Below, in pieces: positions 44,621 to 54,110 of a stretch of DNA of 64,000 bases. How positions within the stretch are numbered: the first letter of the stretch is position 1; the number at the start of each line of letters is the position of its first letter. The stretch lies in assembly GCF_003751505.1 (NCBI RefSeq), contig NZ_RJVB01000005.1:310001-374000 (forward strand), given 5' to 3'. The position numbers and the translations under genes are program-made. The DNA is from Erwinia sp. JUb26 (GTDB lineage: Bacteria; Pseudomonadota; Gammaproteobacteria; Enterobacterales; Enterobacteriaceae). The notes under the pieces were generated by a model. It saw only the letters and a list, made by a program, of their open reading frames with translations, did not search any database and was not told the origin of the DNA.

Positions 44621-45907
44621 ATGAAACTTTCCCTGTTTAAGAGCCTGTATTTTCAGGTGCTGACCGCCATCGCTATTGGCGTACTGCTGGGCCACTTCTA
44701 CCCGGAACTGGGCGCGCAGATGAAACCGCTGGGCGACGGCTTCGTTAAGCTGATCAAAATGATTATTGCCCCGGTAATCTTCTGTACCGTGGTCACCGGT
44801 ATTGCCGGTATGGAGAGCATGAAGGCCGTCGGACGCACCGGCGCGGTGGCGCTTCTCTATTTTGAAGTGGTCAGCACGATTGCGCTAATTATCGGTCTGA
44901 TTGTGGTCAACGTGCTGCAGCCCGGGGCGGGAATGAACGTCGACCCCGCGACGCTGGATGCCAAAGCCGTGGCGATTTATGCCCAGCAGGCCGAACAACA
45001 GGGCATTGTTGCCTTCCTGCTCGATGTCATCCCCGGCAGCGTGATCGGGGCCTTTGCCAGCGGTAATATTCTGCAGGTGCTGCTGTTCGCCGTACTGTTT
45101 GGTTTTGCCCTGCATCGCCTCGGCGATAAAGGCACGCTGATCTTCAACTTTATTGACAGCTTCTCACGGGTGATTTTCGGCATCATCAATATGATTATGC
45201 GCCTGGCACCGATTGGCGCATTCGGCGCCATGGCCTTTACGATCGGTAAATATGGCGTCGGTTCACTGGTGCAGCTCGGCCAGCTGATCGTGTGTTTCTA
45301 TATCACCTGCGTGCTGTTCGTGGTGGTCGTGCTGGGATTAATTGCCCGCGTGGTCGGCTTCAATATCTTTAAGTTTATTGCCTACATCAAAGAAGAACTG
45401 CTGATCGTGCTGGGCACCTCCTCATCTGAATCCGCGCTGCCGCGCATGCTGGATAAAATGGAGAAGCTCGGCTGTAAAAAATCCGTGGTCGGGCTGGTGA
45501 TCCCCACCGGCTACTCGTTCAATCTGGACGGAACGTCGATTTATCTGACCATGGCCGCGGTATTTATTGCCCAGGCGACGAACAGCCACATGGATATTTT
45601 CCACCAGATCACCCTGCTGGTGGTACTGCTGCTTTCCTCCAAAGGCGCGGCGGGTGTGACCGGCAGTGGCTTTATTGTGCTGGCGGCAACGCTCTCCGCC
45701 GTGGGACACCTGCCGGTTGCCGGCCTGGCGCTGATCCTCGGTATTGACCGCTTTATGTCAGAAGCCCGCGCGTTAACCAACCTGGTGGGCAACGGCGTGG
45801 CCACCGTGGTCGTCGCGAAGTGGGTCGGCCAGCTGGATGAAAACCAGCTAAAATCGACGCTGAATGCCGGAAAAAACCAAAAAAAGCTCTCTGATAGCGC
45901 GCATTAA
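44621..45907 (+). CDS. dctA: C4-dicarboxylate transporter DctA
   Basis: The 428-residue length is identical to E. coli DctA, with near-identical stretches such as [35 protein letters not shown] and [19 protein letters not shown] (cut to [12 protein letters not shown]). It is a sodium/proton symporter of the DAACS family for succinate, fumarate, malate and orotate, with eight membrane helices and two re-entrant loops. The ATG at 44621 matches the E. coli start; an earlier in-frame ATG at 44576 is rejected. The order hmsP-dctA-yhjJ is as in E. coli. Confidence 0.95.
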   Translation: MKLSLFKSLYFQVLTAIAIGVLLGHFYPELGAQMKPLGDGFVKLIKMIIAPVIFCTVVTGIAGMESMKAVGRTGAVALLYFEVVSTIALIIGLIVVNVLQPGAGMNVDPATLDAKAVAIYAQQAEQQGIVAFLLDVIPGSVIGAFASGNILQVLLFAVLFGFALHRLGDKGTLIFNFIDSFSRVIFGIINMIMRLAPIGAFGAMAFTIGKYGVGSLVQLGQLIVCFYITCVLFVVVVLGLIARVVGFNIFKFIAYIKEELLIVLGTSSSESALPRMLDKMEKLGCKKSVVGLVIPTGYSFNLDGTSIYLTMAAVFIAQATNSHMDIFHQITLLVVLLLSSKGAAGVTGSGFIVLAATLSAVGHLPVAGLALILGIDRFMSEARALTNLVGNGVATVVVAKWVGQLDENQLKSTLNAGKNQKKLSDSAH

Positions 45908-45933
45908 GCACTTAATTCATTAAAATTGCACAG

Positions 45934-45975
45934 AAATGCCCGCCGCGACTTGCCCTCGCGGCGGGCATTTGCATA
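45934..45975 (+). terminator. Strong rho-independent terminator of dctA
   Basis: A perfect 15-bp stem (45934-45948 with 45956-45970, AAATGCCCGCCGCGA and its complement) and a 7-base loop. The T run is part of the stem end (ATTTGC). Confidence 0.85.
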
Positions 45976-46162
45976 ATAACATCCAACACTTTTTAATGAT
46001 TTTTTACTCCGCTGTGTGACATCCTCGCCGATGCGTGGTCTAACAAGCTGTTCCTTTAAAATACAGCGGCTTCCCAGGGTTTTTGACCGGCTGAAATGTC
46101 GCGGGCAGCAGGTAACAGATCACCAGTGATTCTTTTTGGTTTGTGATTGAGTAGGGGTTCAC

Positions 46163-47653
46163 ATGCAGGGCACCAGAATTCGTCTTTTGATTGGTGGGGT
46201 AGTACTGGCAGCGGCCAGCTGCACGGTACAGGCTGAAACCCTCCAACCCGATCCTGCCTGGCAGCAGGGAAAACTGGATAACGGTTTCAGCTGGCAGCTG
46301 TTAACCACACCCCAGCGACCGAGCGACCGCATTGAAGTTCGCCTGTTGGTGAATACCGGATCGCTGGTCGAAAGCGCTCAGCAGATCGGCTACAGCCATC
46401 TTTTACCGCGCCTGGCGCTGGTGCACAACGCCGCGCTCGAACCCGCGCAGCAGCGTTCACTCTGGCAGCAGAGCATCGACCCGCAGCATCCGCTGCCTCC
46501 CGCGATCACCTCCTATAACTACACGGTCTATAACCTGAGTCTGCCCAACAACCGCCCGGAAGTGGTCAAAGAAGCCCTGACCTGGCTGGCGGCGACCGTG
46601 GATAAAATGACCATCAACACCGAGGTGGTCAACACGGCGCTCAACGCCGACGACCCCATCGGTACCTGGCCCGGCAATACTCAGGATGTCTGGTGGCGCT
46701 ACCGGCTGAAAGGCTCGACGCTGCTTGGCCACGACCCGGCCTCTGCGGTGAAGGTGCCGGTCGACCTGGCACAGCTCAACGCCTTTTATAAACAGTGGTA
46801 CACGCCTGATGCGATGACCCTGTTTGTCGTCGGCAACGTCGACAGCCGCAGCCTGGCCGAGCAGATCAACAAAGTCTTCTCGCCGCTGGAAGGCAAGCGC
46901 GAACAGCCTGCGCCGGTGCCCACCCTATCACCGCTGCCACCGCAGCCGGTAAACCTGGTGAATCCGGCACTCGGCCAGGACCGTCTTGCGCTGGTCTGGG
47001 ACAACCCCTGGATGCCGATCCGCGAATCACAAAATCTGCAGCGCTACTGGCAGGGCGATCTGGCGCGCGAAGCGCTGTTCTGGCACGTTCAGCGCGTGCT
47101 GAGCGAGAATAAAGCCCAGGGCGTACAGGTTGGCTTTGACTGCCGCGTGCTGTATCAGCGCGCCCAGTGTGCCATCAATATTGATTCGGACAACGCGGCG
47201 CTCAGCGCCAACCTGGATCTGATCGCGAAAGAGATGGCCAGCGTGCGCGACAAGGGCCTGACACAGCAGGAATTTGATACGCTGATGGCGCAGAAAAATA
47301 CCGAGCTGAACAAGCTGTTTGCCACCTATGCCCGTACCGATACCGACGTGCTGATGAGCCAGCGCCTGCGTTCGCAGCAGAATGCGGTGGTGGATATCGC
47401 TCCGGAACAGTACCAGAAGCTGCGCCAGGCGTTTCTTTCCGGCCTGACGCTGGACATGCTGAACCAGGAGCTGCGCCAGCAGCTGACCCAGGATATCACC
47501 ATGATGCTGATGCAGCCGCAGGGCGAGCCGGAAATTAACGCCGGGCAGCTGCAGGCAAGCTGGGAGAAAATTATGAAGCCGGTTGAAGCCGCGCCACAGG
47601 CTCCCGCCACCCCGGCCGACCCGGCGGTAGCAACGGATGCGCCAGCGCAGTAA
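46163..47653 (+). CDS. yhjJ: YhjJ-like periplasmic M16 family protein, predicted inactive
   Basis: The 496-residue protein has a signal peptide (MQGTRIRLLIGGVVLAAASC, then TVQAETL). It has the fold features of pitrilysin/insulinase peptidases: DNGFSWQLLTTPQRPSDRIEVRLLV at the start, and a second half with FYKQWYTPDAMTLFVVGNV. The catalytic HxxEH is replaced: the expected place reads QIGYSHLLPRLALVHN. E. coli YhjJ has the same loss, so it is a conserved pseudo-peptidase, not a local mutation. Its role is unknown. A terminator follows five bases after the stop. Confidence 0.85.
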   Translation: MQGTRIRLLIGGVVLAAASCTVQAETLQPDPAWQQGKLDNGFSWQLLTTPQRPSDRIEVRLLVNTGSLVESAQQIGYSHLLPRLALVHNAALEPAQQRSLWQQSIDPQHPLPPAITSYNYTVYNLSLPNNRPEVVKEALTWLAATVDKMTINTEVVNTALNADDPIGTWPGNTQDVWWRYRLKGSTLLGHDPASAVKVPVDLAQLNAFYKQWYTPDAMTLFVVGNVDSRSLAEQINKVFSPLEGKREQPAPVPTLSPLPPQPVNLVNPALGQDRLALVWDNPWMPIRESQNLQRYWQGDLAREALFWHVQRVLSENKAQGVQVGFDCRVLYQRAQCAINIDSDNAALSANLDLIAKEMASVRDKGLTQQEFDTLMAQKNTELNKLFATYARTDTDVLMSQRLRSQQNAVVDIAPEQYQKLRQAFLSGLTLDMLNQELRQQLTQDITMMLMQPQGEPEINAGQLQASWEKIMKPVEAAPQAPATPADPAVATDAPAQ

Positions 47654-48938
47654 ACGCAGGGCGGCCTTTCGGGGCCGCCCTTCTTCTTTCAGCAGGGTGA
47701 TTCCCTTCCTGCTGCTGATCCTCTCAGCCTTCTCTCCCGCGCTTTACGCGCAGGATTATGCTTTCCTCAACGCCAGCGACCTGACACTGAACCGCCAGCG
47801 CCTGACGCAGCAGCAGGCACCGGAACTGACGCTTGCCGCCTGGCAGACGCTGCATCGTGCAGCGGATAAAACCCTGAAGCAGCCGCTGCTCAGCGTCACC
47901 GATAAAGGGATGACCCCGCCCGGCGGTTCAAAACATGACTACCTCAGCCTCAGCGCCTACTGGTGGCCCGACAGCCATCAACCGGACGGCTTACCGTGGG
48001 TGAAGCGCGACGGTCACGTTAATCCGGCAAGCAAAAATAACCAAAGCGACGGCGTGCGCCTGGCGTCGTTTACCGCCAACGTTCAAACGTTAACCCTCGC
48101 CTGGTATTTCTCCGGCGACCGGCGCTATGCGGATAAAGCCATCGCGCTAATCCGTCACTGGTTTATCAACCCGGCCACACGCATGAACCCCAACCTGAAG
48201 TATGCCCAGGGCGTGCCGGGCATTGCCGACGGGCGGCATACCGGCGTGCTGGACGGCCGCTACTTTGCCACCCGCGTTGTCGACTCGCTGGTGATGCTGC
48301 GACAGGCGCCGGGATGGCGGGCGGAGGACGAACAGCAGATGCAGCAGTGGATGAAGGACTATCTGGCGTGGCTGCTGACCAGCCGTGAAGGTAAGGGTGA
48401 GGCCGCCGCGAAGAATAACCACGGCAGCTGGTACAGCGCGCAGGTGGCGGGGATTGCCTGGTACGTTCAGCGCCCCGAGGTTATCCACCAGATGCTGCAG
48501 CAGGCGCAGCGGCGGATGGCGGGTCAGCTGACCGCCGATGGCCGCCAGCCGCTGGAGCTGGCGCGAACCCGTTCGTTTCACTACAGCTGGTTTAACCTAC
48601 AGGCGCTGACTGCGCTGGCGACGGTTGTTGGCCACAGCGGAAAAGGGGATTTATGGCATTTCCGAACGCCGCAGGGTGCCGGGCTGTTAACCGCGCTGGA
48701 CTTTATGGCACCCTGGAGCGACGGCGCGAAGCGCTGGCCTTACCCCAGCCTCGACCATGTTGGCGTCAGGCTGATTCCCTTGCTGGTGCAGGCCGACAAC
48801 CAGCTGAAGAGCCAGCGCTACCGGCAGAAAATCGAACGGGCCGACTGGACGCTACCCGAGGCCGGATCTGCTCGCGGCGCCACGCTTGATGCGCAGCGCG
48901 CCAGCTGGCTGCTGACGGTGCCGATCTACAGCCGCTGA
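47637..48938 (+). CDS. Secreted polysaccharide lyase (alginate lyase family, PL5/PL38-like)
   Basis: The ATG start gives 433 residues. A GTG at 47697 gives 413 and places the start after the yhjJ terminator with AGCAGG just upstream, so it may be the true start. A signal peptide core IPFLLLILSAFSPALYA is cleaved before QDYAF. The (alpha/alpha) toroid lyase domain shows SLSAYWWPDS, the catalytic-type NNHGSWY (NNHxxW as in AlgL) and FHYSWFNLQALTALA. Enzymes of this group cleave alginate or glucuronan by beta-elimination. It is absent from this position in E. coli and lies beside kdgK, which could finish uronate catabolism. The substrate is not determined. Confidence 0.8.
   Translation: MRQRSKRRAAFRGRPSSFSRVIPFLLLILSAFSPALYAQDYAFLNASDLTLNRQRLTQQQAPELTLAAWQTLHRAADKTLKQPLLSVTDKGMTPPGGSKHDYLSLSAYWWPDSHQPDGLPWVKRDGHVNPASKNNQSDGVRLASFTANVQTLTLAWYFSGDRRYADKAIALIRHWFINPATRMNPNLKYAQGVPGIADGRHTGVLDGRYFATRVVDSLVMLRQAPGWRAEDEQQMQQWMKDYLAWLLTSREGKGEAAAKNNHGSWYSAQVAGIAWYVQRPEVIHQMLQQAQRRMAGQLTADGRQPLELARTRSFHYSWFNLQALTALATVVGHSGKGDLWHFRTPQGAGLLTALDFMAPWSDGAKRWPYPSLDHVGVRLIPLLVQADNQLKSQRYRQKIERADWTLPEAGSARGATLDAQRASWLLTVPIYSR
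47658..47690 (+). terminator. Rho-independent terminator after yhjJ
   Basis: AGGGCGGCC (47658-47666) pairs with GGCCGCCCT (47673-47681) around TTTCGG, followed by TCTTCTTTC. If the lyase gene starts at 47637 this hairpin lies inside its coding region. Confidence 0.75.
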
Positions 48939-49050
48939 CAGGCTTCGCTGCAATCGAGATCGCCTTCCACACCCGACTGTTCAGGTGATAACCCCGTCGA
49001 TATTGCCCGCTTAATGGTGGGCAGCCGGTTTAGTTAATTACCCTGCGGTC

Positions 49051-49983
49051 CTATACCGGCATTGCCTCACGCGGAATAATCGCGCCGCGATGCTGGATCA
49101 CCGTGCTGGCCGTCAGATGCCCGCGCTTTGCGGCCTCTTCCGCGCTGCCGCCGGTCAGGCGCACCGCCAGATAGCCCGCGCTGAACGAATCCCCGGCGGC
49201 GGTGGTATCCACCACGCTGTCGGCAGACAGCCGTATAGCCGGGATCTCCAGCAGCGGCTCCGCGCCCGTATCCACCAGGCAGGCATCGGCCCCGCGTTTA
49301 ATCACGATTTCCTGCACTCCGGCCGCGCGCGTACGGCGAATCACCTCGGCACTCTCGGCTTCGCCCCACAGCAGCGTTTCGTCGTCCAGCGTCAGGAAGG
49401 CGATATCGGTATAGCCCAGCATCGCCTGATAGGCCGACTGCGCCTCTTCACGGCTTGGCCAGAGGCGCGGACGATAGTTGTTATCAAAGATGATTTTTCC
49501 GCCGTTAGCGCGGCAGGCGGCCAGCAGGGTGTACAGCTTTTCGCGGCTCTGCGGGCTGAGGATCGCCAGACTGATGCCGCTCAGGTACAGATAGTCGTAG
49601 TGCGCCAGCTGCTGGCAGATCGCCTCAGCCTGCTCGCCATCCAGCCAGAAGCGGGCGGCGGCATCGTTGCGCCAGTACCAGAAGGTGCGCTCGCCCCTGG
49701 CATCGGTTTCAATCACGTACAGGCCCGGCAGCTTGTTTTCCAGCCGCTGGATCAGATCGGTGTGCAGCCCTTCACTCTGCCAGGCGCTAATCATCTCGTT
49801 GCTGAAGCTGTCTTTGCCTAACGCGGTGACGTAATCCACGCGCAGCGCCTCCGGCTGTACCTGGCGAGCGACATAAACTGCCGTATTCAGCGTATCGCCG
49901 CCGAAACCCCGGCTCATATCGCTGCCGCGTTGGGAAAGTTCGATCATGCATTCGCCTATTACGGCAATTTTCTGTTGCGTCAT
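49051..49983 (-). CDS. kdgK: 2-keto-3-deoxygluconate kinase KdgK
   Basis: The 310-residue PfkB-family sugar kinase has an N-terminus (KIAVIGECMIELS) and C-terminus (GAIIPREAMP) that match E. coli KdgK. RGFGGDTLNTAVY binds substrate and DTTAAGDSFSAGYL holds the anion hole and catalytic Asp. It phosphorylates KDG from pectin, alginate or hexuronate breakdown to KDPG for the Entner-Doudoroff aldolase. The start at 49981-49983 is chosen by homology; a frame extension upstream to 50043 is rejected. A KdgR-like operator lies 65 bases upstream. Confidence 0.95.
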   Translation of the reverse strand: MTQQKIAVIGECMIELSQRGSDMSRGFGGDTLNTAVYVARQVQPEALRVDYVTALGKDSFSNEMISAWQSEGLHTDLIQRLENKLPGLYVIETDARGERTFWYWRNDAAARFWLDGEQAEAICQQLAHYDYLYLSGISLAILSPQSREKLYTLLAACRANGGKIIFDNNYRPRLWPSREEAQSAYQAMLGYTDIAFLTLDDETLLWGEAESAEVIRRTRAAGVQEIVIKRGADACLVDTGAEPLLEIPAIRLSADSVVDTTAAGDSFSAGYLAVRLTGGSAEEAAKRGHLTASTVIQHRGAIIPREAMPV

Positions 49984-50047
49984 TTTTCTCGGCCCGTGGG
50001 AAATTTTTTTCACCAGTCTCGCCGCCCGGCGGTGCCCAGTCAATATT

Positions 50048-50062
50048 TAAAACGATGTTTTA
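50048..50062. promoter_or_regulatory. Candidate KdgR operator upstream of kdgK
   Basis: TAAAACGATGTTTTA is a perfect palindrome around GAT and has the form of the KdgR box (TGAAAC-N3-GTTTCA) with one symmetric change in each half. It lies in the kdgK promoter zone. KdgR represses kdgK in Dickeya and E. coli. Confidence 0.55.
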
Positions 50063-50179
50063 TTTTTATCGTGATGTCAGTTCACTTATTACGTAAGCGG
50101 ATGCCGCCGCCTTTACGGATGCCAGATCCTCCCCCCTGGACTATCTTTACATAAGCGTAAAAAGGGTAAGGAGAAGCGA

Positions 50180-52237
50180 ATGTCGCGTACCGGGAAAACA
50201 ATCAGCTGGACCATCGGTGTGTTGGTGCTGCTGCTGGTGGCTTTGGTGGTGCTGATTGCCACGTTCGACTGGAACCGTTTAAAGCCGACGATCAACCGCA
50301 AGGTTTCGCAGGAAATTAACCGTCCGTTTGCCATCCGTGGCGATCTGGGCGTGGCCTGGGAACGTAACCGCAGCGAGCCGGGCTGGCGCAGCTGGGTGCC
50401 GTGGCCGCACATTCATGCTCAGGACATTATGCTGGGCAACCCGCCGGAGATCCCCGATCTGACCATGGCGCACCTTGAGCGCGTGGATGCCTCGATTTCG
50501 CCGTTGGCGCTGCTGGGCAAAGAAGTGTGGTTGCCGTGGATTAAGCTACAGCAGCCGCAGGCGAAGCTGGTACAAACCGCCGATGGCAAAAACAACTGGA
50601 CCTTTAATCTGGCCGGTAGCGAAAGCAAAGACCCCAATCAGCCGCCTTCCGCCTGGTCATTCCGCCTGGACAATATCGTCTTTGACCAGGGGACGATTGG
50701 TTACCGCGACGCGATTAATAAGGCCGATGTGAAGGTAACGGTCGACCCGCTGGGTAAACCGGTGCCCTATGCCCAGCTGGCGGGGGGCGATGATAAACAG
50801 AAGGGCGCGGCTGATTTTGTCTTTGGCTGGCAGGCCAGCGGCACCTATAACAAAGAAAAACTGACCGGCGAAGGCAAGATCGGCGGCATGCTCTCCCTTC
50901 GCAGCCAGACCACGCCGTTCCCTGTGCAGGCCGACGTGCGCAGCGGAACCACCCGGGTTCGACTGGCGGGGACCATCCAGAACCCGATGGATCCCGGCGG
51001 CGTTGACCTGAGGCTGCGTTTTTCCGGCGACACGCTGGCCAACCTCTACGGCCTGACCGGCGTGCTGCTGCCGGATACCCCGCCGTATGAAACCGACGGC
51101 CATCTCAGCGCCCGCTTCCGCGAGACCGGGGGCGCGGTGTTCCGCTATCAGAACTTTAACGGCCATATTGGCGACAGCGATATTCGCGGCTCCCTGACCT
51201 ACAGCCAGACAAAACCCCGGCCAAAACTGGAGGGCGAGCTGGAATCGCGCCAGCTGCGGATGGCCGACCTCGGTCCGTTGATCGGCGTGAACTCGGGTAA
51301 AGGCAGTGAGAAGACAGAGCAGGCGAAGAAGAAACGCGGAGACGCCTCCACGCAGCCCGCCGATCGCGTTCTGCCGCATGATAAGTTCGACAGTAAAAGC
51401 TGGAGCGTGATGGATGCGGACGTGCGCTTTAGCGGCAAACGCATCGAACACGGCAGCTCTCTGCCGCTGAGCGACCTTTCCACCCATCTTAAGCTGAAAA
51501 ACGGCGACCTGCGCCTCGATCCGCTGCGCTTCGGCATGGCGGGCGGCACGATAAATTCGACGATCCATCTGGAAGGGGATAAAACGCCGCTACAGGGGCG
51601 GGCCGATGTACACGCACGCAGCCTCAAGCTACGCCAGCTGTTCCCGGACGTGCAGGCGATGCAAAGCGCGCTGGGGCAGCTGAACGGCGATGCCACGCTG
51701 AGCGGGCGCGGAAATTCGGTGGCCGACCTGCTGGCCACCAGCAACGGCGACCTGAAGCTGCTGATGAACGACGGGCTGATCAGCCGCAGCCTGATGGAAA
51801 TCGTCGGGCTTAACGTGGGCAACTACGTGGTGGGCAAACTGTTCGGCGACGATGAGGTGAAAATCAACTGCGCGGCGGCGAATTTGCAGGTCAAAAACGG
51901 GCTGGCCTCATCGCGGCTGTTTGTCTTCGATACGGAAAATGCGGTGATCAATATTACCGGCACCACCAACTTCGCTAACGAACGCCTGGACCTGTCAATT
52001 GACCCGGAAAGCAAAGGCATTCGTATTATCACCCTGCGCTCGCCGCTGTACGTTCGCGGCACCTTTAAAAACCCCGATGCAGGGGTGAAAGCCGGCCCGC
52101 TGATTGCCCGCGGTGCGGCGGCGGTGGCTCTGGGTGCGGTGGTCGCTCCGGCTGCTGCCCTGCTGGCGCTGATTTCCCCCAGCGAAAATGACCAGAATCA
52201 GTGTACGAAGATTCTGGGACAGATGAAGGGGAAATAG
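50180..52237 (+). CDS. yhjG: AsmA-family protein YhjG
   Basis: The 685-residue protein has an N-terminal membrane anchor (WTIGVLVLLLVALVVLIATF) and a long periplasmic AsmA-like domain beginning DWNRLKPTINRKVSQEINRP, cut here to NRLKPTINRKVSQE. The C-terminal DUF3971/AsmA_2 region has LSIDPESKGIRIITLRSPL followed by a Gly/Ala-rich end. AsmA-like proteins form hydrophobic grooves thought to move phospholipids to the outer membrane. It is read divergently from kdgK across 196 bases. In E. coli pdeH lies near here; it is missing. GGAGAAGCG precedes the ATG. Confidence 0.88.
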   Translation: MSRTGKTISWTIGVLVLLLVALVVLIATFDWNRLKPTINRKVSQEINRPFAIRGDLGVAWERNRSEPGWRSWVPWPHIHAQDIMLGNPPEIPDLTMAHLERVDASISPLALLGKEVWLPWIKLQQPQAKLVQTADGKNNWTFNLAGSESKDPNQPPSAWSFRLDNIVFDQGTIGYRDAINKADVKVTVDPLGKPVPYAQLAGGDDKQKGAADFVFGWQASGTYNKEKLTGEGKIGGMLSLRSQTTPFPVQADVRSGTTRVRLAGTIQNPMDPGGVDLRLRFSGDTLANLYGLTGVLLPDTPPYETDGHLSARFRETGGAVFRYQNFNGHIGDSDIRGSLTYSQTKPRPKLEGELESRQLRMADLGPLIGVNSGKGSEKTEQAKKKRGDASTQPADRVLPHDKFDSKSWSVMDADVRFSGKRIEHGSSLPLSDLSTHLKLKNGDLRLDPLRFGMAGGTINSTIHLEGDKTPLQGRADVHARSLKLRQLFPDVQAMQSALGQLNGDATLSGRGNSVADLLATSNGDLKLLMNDGLISRSLMEIVGLNVGNYVVGKLFGDDEVKINCAAANLQVKNGLASSRLFVFDTENAVINITGTTNFANERLDLSIDPESKGIRIITLRSPLYVRGTFKNPDAGVKAGPLIARGAAAVALGAVVAPAAALLALISPSENDQNQCTKILGQMKGK

Positions 52238-52293
52238 CCAATGAAACGTGGCACGTTTTGATGGGTGGAAATGCGGAGCGTGCGGACTCAAAA

Positions 52294-52329
52294 CTAAAAA
52301 AAATCGCCGCCACAGACATGTGGCGGCGA
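52294..52329 (-). terminator. Rho-independent terminator of yhjE
   Basis: Arms 52304-52314 (TCGCCGCCACA) and 52319-52329 are perfectly complementary with loop GACA. On the minus strand the stem is followed by eight T. It lies 44 bases after the yhjE stop. Confidence 0.9.
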
Positions 52330-52372
52330 AGAGGGTTAATGCGTGCTTCAGGCGGCATGGCCGCCTGAATAA

Positions 52373-53698
52373 TTAATCAAACAGTGACTCGTGACGGGTT
52401 TCGCGGCATTTAATCAGCGCGAGCAGCGTCAGGAACGCCATTGAAGCCAGGTAGACGCCGACGTAGAACAGGCCGTAAGTGTGCGCTAACCAGGTGGCGA
52501 TATATGGTGCCACGGACGCGCCCAGAATCGACGACAGATTGTAGGAGAACGAGGCACCGGTATAGCGCACCTCGGTCGGAAACAGCTCTGGCAGCAGCGC
52601 ACCCATCGGGCCAAAGGTCAGGCCCATAATGCTCAGCCCGCACAGCAGGAACGCCATCACCAGCGCCTGATTGCCTGAACCCAGCATGGAGGGGAAGATC
52701 AGCGCAAAGGCAATAATCATCAGGGTGATGACAATCATCGTTTTACGACGACCAAAGCGGTCAGCCAGCATGCCGGCAATCGGCACCATCACGCCAAAAC
52801 CGATTACCGCCACCATCAGCATCCACAGGAAAGTATTGCGTGGAATGCCCAGCCCGTTGGGTGCCGCGGTCGTTCCGAAGGTCATGGAGTAGACGGTCAT
52901 AATGTAGAACAGGGTGTAGGTCGCCAGCATGATAAAGGTACCGAGCACCGTGGCACCCAGATGCTTGCTGAGCAGCGTACCAATCGGCACCTTAACCTGT
53001 TTTTTCTCTTTCTGGACTTTGGCAAACACCGGTGACTCGTGCAGCGAGACGCGAACGTACAGACCAATCAGCACCAGCACCGCAGACAGCACGAACGGTA
53101 CGCGCCAGCCCCAGTTCATAAACTGCTCATCGGTCAGCAGCCAGGAGAGCAGCAGGAAGGTGCCGTTAGCAAAGAAGAAGCCGATCGGCGCGCCGAGCTG
53201 CGGGAAGGAACCGTAAAGCGCGCGTTTCTTCGCGGGCGCATTTTCGGTTGCCAGCAGAGCAGCACCGCCCCATTCGCCGCCCAGACCCAGGCCCTGACCG
53301 AAACGGGCCAGCGCCAGCAGCATCGGAGCAAACACGCCAATGCTGTTATAGCTCGGCAGCAGGCCGATGATCACGGTCGAGATCCCCATGGTCAGCAGCG
53401 AAGCCACCAGCGTGGCTTTACGGCCAACGCGGTCGCCAAAGTGACCGAAGAGCGCAGAGCCGATCGGGCGGGCCACAAAGGCGATAGCAAAGGTCGCCAG
53501 TGACTGTAGCGTGGCGACGGTGGCATCACCCTGCGGGAAGAAAATATGCGGGAAAACGATCACTGCCGCAGTAGCATAAATATAGAAATCGAAGAATTCG
53601 ATAGCCGTACCGACCAGAGAAGCAACCACCACTTTACTACGGGAGTTTACGGGTGCAGCGTCTTCAGCGGCGATAGATGGAGCGATGGAGGCTTGCAT
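52373..53698 (-). CDS. yhjE: MFS metabolite:H+ symporter YhjE
   Basis: The 441-residue transporter has twelve membrane segments, nearly identical in long stretches to E. coli YhjE (GTAIEFFDFYIYATAAVIVF, GHFGDRVGRKATLVASLL, LGGEWGGAALLATENAP). The GDRxGRK loop is the MFS signature between helices 2 and 3. It belongs to the metabolite:H+ symporter group with ShiA and ProP. The substrate is unknown. The gene is isolated and has its own terminator. Confidence 0.93.
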   Translation of the reverse strand: MQASIAPSIAAEDAAPVNSRSKVVVASLVGTAIEFFDFYIYATAAVIVFPHIFFPQGDATVATLQSLATFAIAFVARPIGSALFGHFGDRVGRKATLVASLLTMGISTVIIGLLPSYNSIGVFAPMLLALARFGQGLGLGGEWGGAALLATENAPAKKRALYGSFPQLGAPIGFFFANGTFLLLSWLLTDEQFMNWGWRVPFVLSAVLVLIGLYVRVSLHESPVFAKVQKEKKQVKVPIGTLLSKHLGATVLGTFIMLATYTLFYIMTVYSMTFGTTAAPNGLGIPRNTFLWMLMVAVIGFGVMVPIAGMLADRFGRRKTMIVITLMIIAFALIFPSMLGSGNQALVMAFLLCGLSIMGLTFGPMGALLPELFPTEVRYTGASFSYNLSSILGASVAPYIATWLAHTYGLFYVGVYLASMAFLTLLALIKCRETRHESLFD

Positions 53699-54110
53699 AA
53701 TTGTTTCTTTATTCTAATAAACGAAAAAGAATCTTACGCAGAGGTTTAATCGCATTCAATGGCGAAAGTGCGGACTGTTTTTAAGGATTCCTCTGGAAAA
53801 GTGGATAATTTTTAATATGTGATATTTGCGAGAACATGGCAGGGAAAACGAAGCGTTTTTTGGAGTTAATCACTAAAAAATGGAAAATAAAAGTTAGGAG
53901 TCGGTGATAAATGCCGATCTTTGGTTAAAGAGTAACCCACAACCAGGGTTTTTAACTACTTTCCACCTTTCAACCGTCTTTTTTCCGCCACGCAGGCAAT
54001 TTATTTATAATATGAATCAATTAATGCCGATGTTTTTTTAATTAAAATACCCTCTCAGAAGACATCAAAAATTAGTCGTAAATATCAAAAATCACCAGGG
54101 AAAGGTTATT
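53699..54110. other. AT-rich intergenic region between yhjE and the lipase gene
   Basis: About 410 AT-rich bases between divergent genes. A short hairpin AAAACG-AAG-CGTTTT at 53846-53860 is followed by T. GGGAAAGG before 54111 serves as ribosome site. No further feature is clear. Confidence 0.4.
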
